In this document: positions 57,630-64,000 of the stretch, piece by piece
Numbering within the stretch: the first letter of the stretch is position 1
How the letters are laid out: each line of letters opens with the position of its first letter
NCBI GenBank assembly: GCA_014084085.1
Contig: NPFB01000038.1
Span: 200,547-264,546 of the forward strand
From: Hondaea fermentalgiana
Taxonomy: Eukaryota; Sar; Bigyra; Thraustochytrida; Thraustochytriidae
DNA length: 64,000 bases
Reading direction: 5' to 3'
Translations under genes and position numbers: made by a program
The notes under the pieces: model-generated
The model's database searches: none
What the model saw: the letters and a program-made list of their open reading frames with translations, nothing else
What the model was told of the DNA's origin: nothing

Positions 57630-59633
57630 TCACGAAACCTCGTGCGAGGACGAGGCCAGGTGGCGCAGCAGGCGCTCTCGGGAGAGACGCGAGTCGAGGT
57701 GGAGAGACTTGACAAGCTGCTCGAGATTGCCGCCCTTACGCCACACGGCGTCGCAACCTGCGTCGAGCATGCGCTGCATCTCTATGGGGTCCTCCTCGCC
57801 CGTGACGCCGACAATCCTTCCTACGAAGCCCAGTTCGCGAATGCGGCGCGTGGCCTCGACGCCGTCAAAGTCGCCGGGCATATGGAAATCCATGGTGATC
57901 GCGTGGTAATACAGAGTACCTTGCGCAGACACTGTCGCGACGGCCGAGGCGCCATCTGCAGCTTCGTCGATCTTGGTGCTCTGTTGGACTCCGCCGAGTT
58001 TTCGCGCAAGGTAATTTCGCAGCATGAGTCGGTTTGTAAGACTGTCGTCAACGACGAGGATGCACACGACAGAAGACACTTGGCTCGGGATCTGTGGATT
58101 CGCCTCAAAGGCTGTCGCGGGAGTGCTGGCCCCGGAATCCCGATCGTAGGGTAGCAAAATCGAAACACGAAACGTGCTGCCTTTACCAACCTCGGAGTCT
58201 ACGGACACAGTGCCCTCCTCAAAGGCCTCGACAATCTTTTTCGTAAAAGATAAACCGAGACCAGAGCCGCCGAGTTCAATGGCGTCACCAGCGCATGTCT
58301 GAACAAAGGGCTCAAATATTGTTGCCCGCGCCTCTTCGGAGATGCCACGACCCGTATCGCTTACGGCAATCAGCAAACGCACCTTGTTGGGCGCTGCGCA
58401 CGGCTCCACATCAACCGAAACGGAAACAAGCCCACCAGGGGGCGTGAATTTAATGGCGTTGCTCACAAGATTATTGGTCGCCTGCAAAAGCAATGAAACT
58501 GACCCGACGACGGGTGGGAGCGTGCGAACGGCGTCGGACTCGGTGAGCTCGAAGCAAACGTGGTCGGTTTTCTGGTGCATGCTAGTATCATGAGACATGA
58601 TTGTCACGTTCCTCCCGAAGCGAACGCCCGAGACGGCCTCACCGTACTTGCGGAGCATCATGACAAGGTCTTCGGACACCCGAAAGGGAGCGGCCTCGCC
58701 CTGCCAAATTTTTTGGTTGTTCGAATCGAGCTGCGACATTTGCAAAACATTTTCCATGAGCGCCGAAATGTTGCGATGCGCGCGATCGAGTACCTCCACA
58801 TCTCGTTGCGCACCAGGGGACAGATTCTTATTGCTGTGCAAGGAGTCTAGCGCCATCGTACCGGCGAAAAAGTGATTGCGGTATTCGTGGCTCACAAAGT
58901 GAAAGACATCCTTGAGGTGATCGAGTTTAGCCACCTCCGCCGCGGCCAGCTCGCAATAAAGAACCTTGGCTCGGAGAGTGCTATAAATAAAAGTGGCCAT
59001 GACGAAGATGCCGCCCGCGGCGTACTTGGCAGTGTGCGCGTCGAGCTCGAAGACGTCCTCCGGGGCAATGCGTGACTCGAACGCCCATAGATAGACAAAG
59101 AGCAAAAGATACATCATGCTTCCTGTAAAGGACTCTTTGACCAGACAAATTACACCAATGCGGTGCCAACACGCAAGAGCATAGAATGACGACACGCTCC
59201 AGCCGCTGTACTCAACGTACATTTGCTGCCATGTCGATGTGAGAGCCAAGTAGTCTGGGAACGAAAAGTAGAACTGAAGCGCCTTAGGATATCTCCTTGC
59301 CAACCGCATGAACAGGTACTGGTGCATGAGCGAGGCAACAAAGACCGCACCCAGCGTCCAGAGCGGCTGTCGCCAGCTGATGACCATTTCGGGTGTCCAG
59401 ATGGCCAGGGCCAGGATGGCCGCCCAGATATTGAGTTCGTTTCCGCGACGCAGAATACGGAGTCTTTCCTGTTCGAAAACCTCCTTGTTCTCCACATCGG
59501 GCCTCAGGCCAATCATGCGGTCTATCGAGCGCCCCATGCCCAGCGTGATGATGTCGTCCATGGTGTCTGCTCGGCCAAAGACCCACTCCAGGCCGGCGTC
59601 CAGCGCCACCAGCAGCTGCTCGCTTCGCGTCAT
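57630..59633 (-). CDS. hybrid sensor histidine kinase with receiver domain
   Basis: 667 residues. About six hydrophobic segments between residues 65 and 222 form a membrane sensor. The kinase core follows: H-box FVSHEYRNHF with phospho-acceptor His249, N-box NNLVSNAIKFT (387-397), G1 DTGRG (426-430) and G2 GGSGLGLSF (455-463). A receiver domain at about 522-645 has the acidic VDD (528-530), phospho-acceptor Asp582 in MDFHMP, Thr611 and Lys633. All catalytic residues are present, so autophosphorylation and phosphorelay to the receiver are expected; an HPt partner would be encoded elsewhere. Hybrid kinases occur in fungi, plants, amoebae and stramenopiles but not animals. The six-segment sensor is not one I recognise. 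The ATG at 59633 begins a sensible cytosolic N-terminus; the long frame upstream is not domain-bearing. Confidence 0.9.
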   Translation of the reverse strand: MTRSEQLLVALDAGLEWVFGRADTMDDIITLGMGRSIDRMIGLRPDVENKEVFEQERLRILRRGNELNIWAAILALAIWTPEMVISWRQPLWTLGAVFVASLMHQYLFMRLARRYPKALQFYFSFPDYLALTSTWQQMYVEYSGWSVSSFYALACWHRIGVICLVKESFTGSMMYLLLFVYLWAFESRIAPEDVFELDAHTAKYAAGGIFVMATFIYSTLRAKVLYCELAAAEVAKLDHLKDVFHFVSHEYRNHFFAGTMALDSLHSNKNLSPGAQRDVEVLDRAHRNISALMENVLQMSQLDSNNQKIWQGEAAPFRVSEDLVMMLRKYGEAVSGVRFGRNVTIMSHDTSMHQKTDHVCFELTESDAVRTLPPVVGSVSLLLQATNNLVSNAIKFTPPGGLVSVSVDVEPCAAPNKVRLLIAVSDTGRGISEEARATIFEPFVQTCAGDAIELGGSGLGLSFTKKIVEAFEEGTVSVDSEVGKGSTFRVSILLPYDRDSGASTPATAFEANPQIPSQVSSVVCILVVDDSLTNRLMLRNYLARKLGGVQQSTKIDEAADGASAVATVSAQGTLYYHAITMDFHMPGDFDGVEATRRIRELGFVGRIVGVTGEEDPIEMQRMLDAGCDAVWRKGGNLEQLVKSLHLDSRLSRERLLRHLASSSHEVS

Positions 59634-60377
59634 GCTTTTCGCTGCCCCTCGCAGATCTTGCTCCTCCAGCCTCGCGCGTAGCTCTCGCGTCTGCGCTTCG
59701 CTGTCCTGCCCTCTCCACCGACGAGCGGCAGCCCAGTCTAGCAGACGTCGCCGCGGCCTTCGCGCCGCTCTCTGCGTCGCTGCCGCCCGACGCGGCGCGA
59801 GTTTGCTTTGCTTGCTTCCCCTCGGTTTGGGGAGGTCGCGTGAGCGCAAGGTGAGCGACGTGGCAAAAATACGACAACAACGAAAAACAGAGGAGAAAAT
59901 CAGCCCCCAAACCTCGCAGAAAAAAAACCTTGATAATTCACGTGGAGAGCGAAGGATTGGTAGACCAAGAGAAAAAGGGAAGAGGTGAACGATTCTTGAT
60001 TCCGAACCGTGCGACTTTGGATTTCTTCTTGTCGGGAAGCGCAAAAGCATTCTGGGGTGAGGGCAAGAAAGCTTGTTAGTTCAGACTTTCCAAACTAGTA
60101 CTAAAGCTTGAAAGAGCAAGAGATCGATCGTAATGAACGGCACGTTACGTGTTCCTGTGACGCGGCATTTTATCATGCGTGCTCAAGTCATCGTCAGCAA
60201 TAGTAGATATGCGAAAAGCTCTTTTCTCTAAAAATGGAGAGAGACAAAATGGTGAATATAATGACTGTTGCAGGTTGTTTTCCTCTTCCTCTGCTTCTTC
60301 GTTGTCTCCTTTGATTTCTTTGCAGTGGGTGGTTGCACTCTTTCTATTAATTACGCAGGGTCACCGCACGATTTCCC
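59634..60377. other. spacer upstream of the histidine kinase, with duplicated 3' flank of the two-TM gene
   Basis: 744 bp. From about 60058 rightward the sequence is the 3' flank shared with the second two-TM gene (identical 18-mer at 60058-60075 and 62305-62322). No gene is seen. Confidence 0.5.
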
Positions 60378-60809
60378 TTAGACCTTGTTCTGCAAAACTA
60401 CTTGCTGCATAGCATTGCGATTGATCGCTGAGTCGATCTGGCTGTTGATGATTAAGTACATGAGGAGAAGACCAATCCACCCCAGGCAGAGGGTCATGAG
60501 AACCATAAGCACGATCATGCCACATGTGAGCGAGCGCTGATCAGGAGGCAGAAAGGCCTCCTTCTTCTGAAGCTTCTGGATCGCACAGTACAGTCCGACG
60601 AGCGTGAGGATCCATACGACGACGACCACGGCGATGATCGCAATGTAGATGGTTGAGAGAGTGGAATCAAGTTCAGTATATACCCTATTGCCATCTCCAT
60701 CTATGCAAACAACATCCCCCACCGGAAGATAGCATGTCTCAGCTGTGCTTGGGCATACGTTACAGCAAGACGAGCTCGCGGGGTAAACGCCATAGTAGTA
60801 GCAGCTCAT
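60058..60809. repeat. segmental duplication, copy A
   Basis: Collinear with 62305-63072: identical tgagggcaagaaagcttg at 60058 and 62305, gcgtgctcaag at 60177 and 62429, then the paralogous coding sequences. The offset stays near 2.25 kb, so the duplicated unit includes 3' flank as well as the gene. Confidence 0.75.
60378..60809 (-). CDS. small Cys-rich two-transmembrane protein, paralogue A
   Basis: 143 residues; family not recognised. The N-terminal 35 residues hold six cysteines (3, 15, 16, 19, 26, 35). A hydrophobic segment spans about 53-77 (IAIIAVVVVVWILTLVGLYC). A charged loop follows (KLQKKEAFLPPDQRSLTCG), then a second segment at about 98-122 (IVLMVLMTLCLGWIGLLLMY) and a polar tail with NRNAMQQ. 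Paralogue B downstream is nearly identical across the second segment and tail but differs in the N-terminal head, keeping the cysteine pattern C-x(9-11)-CC-x2-C-x6-C-x8-C. It has no signal peptide; the head could be outside or inside. It has the look of a small membrane microdomain or stress protein, but no function can be assigned. Confidence 0.75.
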   Translation of the reverse strand: MSCYYYGVYPASSSCCNVCPSTAETCYLPVGDVVCIDGDGNRVYTELDSTLSTIYIAIIAVVVVVWILTLVGLYCAIQKLQKKEAFLPPDQRSLTCGMIVLMVLMTLCLGWIGLLLMYLIINSQIDSAINRNAMQQVVLQNKV

Positions 60810-61806
60810 TTCTTCTGGACGCGCGCGTACTGACTGACGGATATTCTCTTTCTTGACTCGTTCTTTTTCTACTCAAAGGTATACACTATCTGCTCAACGT
60901 GCCGAGGCCGTTTCAGGTTTGCTGCGAGTCGAGGAGAGGCGGGGCGGGAGAGGGGTGTGTGCGTGTGTGTGCCAGGCACCTACTCGGGTTTCGGGATGAA
61001 GATGCATAAAAAGTGGACGCACGACGCCTTTCGCACCATCCCCCGCATCTCGTTTGTCGTCCTTGTCTGGAATTCGCGATGAGCAAGCTCGCGCTGTCCA
61101 AAGCAGCCATTCGAGGCTGATCGCAAGCGCCAACCAAACGCCCAGGCATTACCAGGACAAACTCGCCTTCTTTGCGGGGCTTCCAAGGGTCCGGTCCTGC
61201 TTCGTCCCGGGCTCCTTTTGGAAACTTGACGGGTGGTCGGGGCGACAAGATCCAGGACGCTGGACATTCGTGGACATCCATTCCCGGGAGATCGCCCCAC
61301 CCAGCTGCAGATGCAGCCGACGCGACTTCTGTTGCTGGTGGCGATCTTCGTGATGCACTGCTCCCTTTGTTCCTGCTCCTGCTCCTGCTCCTCCTCCTGG
61401 TGCTGCTTCTCGAGCAGGGCCTCCACCTGCCCTGTCCTAAAAATGTCACATCAGAATTGACATCTGCGCAGGCGCGGGGCATGCCTTGGCCACGCCAGCG
61501 CTCGCGGACACACCGCAACCGAAGGACAAACGCGTAGCCGCAGCCTACCACCGCTCGTCACCGTGCCGGCCTTGAGAGAAAGTAAAGCCAACGCAAGCCC
61601 GATCGCCAGCAGGCCCAGTTGGCCAAGAAGCTCACGCTCACTTCTTGCGCGCACGCCCCCCCCCCTTTATGAGCGCGTGCCGCTTGGGCCGGCCCCTCGT
61701 GCTAACGTAAGGCTCTGGGCCGGACGACCACGGCCGCGTGCCGCGCGCAGAAAGACGCCGGCATGCAGCCGCGGCGGCGATCGATTTGAGAAGTTGCCGG
61801 GCTCGA

Positions 61807-61832
61807 TGGCTGGCTGGCTGGCTGGCTGGCTG
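61807..61832. repeat. (GGCT)n microsatellite
   Basis: About six GGCT units. The same tetranucleotide, in one orientation or the other, recurs near 18503, 18895, 20540, 35994 and 54287. Confidence 0.8.
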
Positions 61833-61954
61833 GGCGGCCAGAGCTTACTTACAGTCAGTCATCCATCACGGGACGATGTCAGGTACAGCCCAGTATACCG
61901 TCCAGCGAGAGCCCTTTCGCACACCCTCGATGAAATGAACGAAAGTGAGCGCAC

Positions 61955-61997
61955 TGCGATGCGATGCGATGCGATGCGATGCGATGCGATGCGATGC
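61955..61997. repeat. (GCGAT)n pentanucleotide repeat
   Basis: Eight consecutive GCGAT units between the two duplicated two-TM genes. Confidence 0.85.
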
Positions 61998-62304
61998 GCG
62001 GTGCGGCGCCGTTGCCGTTTGAGCTAGCCAGCACGCTCGCTCGCTTGCAGTGCTTGCGGTCGTGCGAGCGGGCCCACGGCCGAGATTGGTAACGTTAGCT
62101 GAGCTGGACGAGTGCAGTGCCATTCCATTGGCCAGGAAGCTGCTGTGGAGCGACTGTAAAAACGTTCCGCAGAAATCCAGCGCGGATGGCCTGGGCGAGG
62201 GGGCGAGCGAGCGAGGGACAGGCGACGCTTGGGTCGCCGAGACCTCGTTAGGCTTCGGCAGCCAGCAGCTGGCCGATGGTCTTGAACCTTGGCAGACAAT
62301 GAGA

Positions 62305-63072
62305 TGAGGGCAAGAAAGCTTGGCGCAGCGCGCCAGCCTCAACAGACTGATGATAAGAAGCTCAAAGGGCCGGAAAGCTAGTGATGGGCGTCACCTCCAC
62401 GTAGTCCTGTGGCGGCCCTTCTCCACGTGCGTGCTCAAGCTATTGTCAGCTATAGCAGACATGGGGAAAGCAACGTGACTCTTCGCGCTGTGATTCAGCT
62501 ACTTTTAGGTACACGCTACGCTCAAACATATGTATGCGAGAGACAACATAGTGAACATCATGACTGCTTTAGGTTGTCTATATGACTTCTTCGTTTTCTC
62601 CTCCTTCTTTTTTGCTGCAGTTGACGGAGGCATCGCTTGCTCTGACTTAGACCTTGTTTGCAGTCATCATCTGCTGCATAGCATTTCGATTTATCGCAGA
62701 ATTGATTTGATTGTTGACGATGACGTACATCAGAAGAAGACCAATGAGACCAAGACAAAGAGTCATGAGCACCATAAGCACAATCATGCCGCAGGTGAGC
62801 GAGCGCTGCTCAAGAGGTAGGTGAGCTTCCTTTTGCTGGAGGGTCCGAATTGCATACCAGAGGCCGAGAAAGGTTACGACCCAAAGCACAACAATGAAGA
62901 CGAGAATGCCAATCATCACGCCAGAGAGAGCAGAAGAGACATCGGAGCTCACAACAAAGCCATCTTCGTCATAGCAGACAACTGAACCATAGTAGTTCTG
63001 GCAAATTTCCGCAGCGCTTGGGCATGACGAGCAGCAAGTGCTGCTTGCAGAGTAGGCACCGTAGCAGCTCAT
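62305..63072. repeat. segmental duplication, copy B
   Basis: Partner of 60058-60809; see that entry. Flank similarity includes gagagacaa...agtgaa...atgactg near 62545-62575 compared with 60238-60265 in copy A. Confidence 0.75.
62647..63072 (-). CDS. small Cys-rich two-transmembrane protein, paralogue B
   Basis: 141 residues from the ATG at 63072 (MSCYGAY), chosen by alignment with paralogue A; an ATG four codons upstream is also in frame. Six cysteines occupy the head (3, 13, 14, 17, 24, 33), followed by a VVCYDEDGFVV segment equivalent to VVCIDGDGNRV of paralogue A. Two hydrophobic segments lie at about 51-75 and 96-120. The QRSLTCGMIVLMVLMTLCLG stretch and NRNAMQQ tail are shared almost unchanged, so the second membrane segment and tail are under stronger constraint than the head. 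Both copies are intact, which argues against recent pseudogenisation. Confidence 0.75.
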   Translation of the reverse strand: MSCYGAYSASSTCCSSCPSAAEICQNYYGSVVCYDEDGFVVSSDVSSALSGVMIGILVFIVVLWVVTFLGLWYAIRTLQQKEAHLPLEQRSLTCGMIVLMVLMTLCLGLIGLLLMYVIVNNQINSAINRNAMQQMMTANKV

Positions 63073-64000
63073 TTTCAGGAGCAATTATTCGTTTGTGGTC
63101 CTTCTTCTCTTTTTCGATGCTTCGTCGATGTGCTTCTTTGTTTGTTTGGTGAGCTGCAGCAGTTGGGGTTTTGCTGCGATCTGAACCTGGCCGACTGTCT
63201 CGCCTTGCTTACAGGGGAAAGTACCTTTTGCAACTCGTGCTCCGAGTCGGTCGCTGCGAGTATCTCGAACTGGCAAGGTTTTAGCTTTGCTTCATTCTGC
63301 GTGCCAAGAGGGCGATTGGCTAACTGTGAGTGCAAGTCTTAATGCTAGACTCGACTCTTTGAGGCAACATGAGGCTGCATGCCGAATGCCACAGCCAATC
63401 AATCAGTCAGGCGGGTTGTCATGTTTGAACAACTGACAGTTGCGCTTGCACTGAGCGTTTCTGACGATCATCACAAACAGGACTTCCGCAGCGAGTACTC
63501 CGACAGCGCACGCCTGAAGTCACGCAACATCTCGGATCGGGTACGAGCCAGCGGCGCTGGTCAGAGGCCCCGTTCATCTTCGAGAAGACGTCGCTTGAGG
63601 CAAAGTTCCAACTTCAAGTTGGGTCCCGGTACCCTTTTTACTGTCAAAACATGCGCAAAGAGCACGTGCAAGAGCACGCGCAAGAGGCACGCGTTGCACA
63701 GCACGCAGTTGCACACGGACAAGAACAGCACAACGCCACCTCTCTGCGAGAAACTGCAGCTGGAAATCGCGCCATCGAAACGCTGACGATGCTACACCGC
63801 CGGGCGTGCTGGAGCAAGAGCCAGGAGCTGGAGTCTCGGAGGGCACACACTCGTAGTTGTCGTTTAGGGCGATGAGGTTCGGCACCAGGCTACCACGGCC
63901 GCAGGCAAATGCAACCCGCAGAGGTATCGATTCACCCAATGACGACTTGAGACGATTGATCGTGCTGGAGCAAGAGCTCGATAGCCGAAGCCTCGGAGGA
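63073..64000. other. right-hand end, no gene supported
   Basis: About 930 bp. The plus-strand frame at 63379-63786 and the minus-strand frames around 63574-63930 have no recognisable domain and no preferred phase. A short imperfect direct repeat (tgctggagcaagagc) occurs near 63808 and 63963. The last 40 bases may belong to a gene lying beyond the window. Confidence 0.4.

Larger units (their letters stand above)
60810..62646. other. spacer between the two duplicated two-TM genes
   Basis: 1.84 kb. It has a minus-strand glutamine/glutamate-rich tract (CTGCTC repeats, plus strand about 61373-61410), a GGCT run at about 61807-61832, a (GCGAT)n run at about 61955-61997 and the duplicated 3' flank of paralogue B from 62305. 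Overlapping minus-strand frames at about 60913-61551 have no domain and mutually inconsistent composition; one could include a spliced exon, but I cannot support a gene. Confidence 0.45.

Noticed and set aside
60913..61551. Overlapping minus-strand frames with a Gln/Glu-rich stretch
   Set aside because: Two phases are equally open, neither shows a domain, and the acidic run comes from a CTGCTC repeat. A spliced gene is not excluded.
63379..63939. Frames at the right end of the window
   Set aside because: No domain; some lack an ATG, and the repeats make the open frames unreliable.

Overview
This is a GC-rich, gene-dense piece of a eukaryotic nuclear genome. The evidence is MCM7, SBDS, meckelin (a ciliary transition-zone protein), a DENN-domain protein, a thiolase with a peroxisomal PTS2 signal, a fragment of the spliceosomal GTPase EFTUD2/Snu114, and one clear GT-AG intron. 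Nearly all genes are single long open frames, and the spacers are full of short tandem repeats. The mix of a ciliated lineage, intron-poor GC-rich genes and a eukaryotic hybrid histidine kinase fits a stramenopile protist, most likely a labyrinthulomycete (thraustochytrid). That assignment is inference; no rRNA or organelle marker is present to settle it.

Layout. 0-3.1 kb: a membrane-anchored histidine-phosphatase-like protein and SBDS with a C-terminal zinc finger. 3.8-9.7 kb: a tandem array of three paralogous genes encoding a six-cysteine EGF-like head followed by about seven membrane segments. 10-18 kb: MCM7, divergent from a SAP / double ABC ATPase / GNAT fusion protein, then a UDP-glucuronate 4-epimerase-like enzyme. 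18-21 kb: a 3.2 kb spacer rich in simple repeats. 21-30 kb: a two-exon gene for a probably myristoylated protein, a membrane-anchored JmjC/cupin protein, a coiled-coil protein, an amino-acid permease and a GNAT acetyltransferase. 30-35 kb: a large DUF4062-NACHT-WD40 STAND protein.

35-41 kb: a possible small membrane protein, a hemerythrin-like protein ending in a CaaX box, an IQ/coiled-coil protein and an unknown protein. 41.6-42.7 kb: an EFTUD2 fragment, frameshifted and running into a 100-N gap. 43-52 kb: an acidic coiled-coil protein, meckelin, and a DENN protein with an FH1-like proline tract. 52-56 kb: adenylosuccinate lyase and peroxisomal 3-ketoacyl-CoA thiolase, convergent. 56-60 kb: a second 100-N gap and a hybrid histidine kinase. 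60-63 kb: a segmental duplication carrying two small Cys-rich two-TM proteins.

The genes do not form one pathway; this is ordinary eukaryotic gene order with many divergent and convergent pairs. The most novel-looking items are the SAP-ABC-ABC-GNAT protein, the EGF-like/7TM tandem family, the prenylation-signal hemerythrin, the membrane-tethered JmjC protein, the duplicated two-TM genes, and a recurrent TAGG...CCTA palindrome roughly 120-250 bp upstream of several start codons. Starts were chosen at in-frame ATGs, using paralogue alignment, domain boundaries and signal sequences. No transcript evidence is available, so 5' ends and additional introns remain uncertain.
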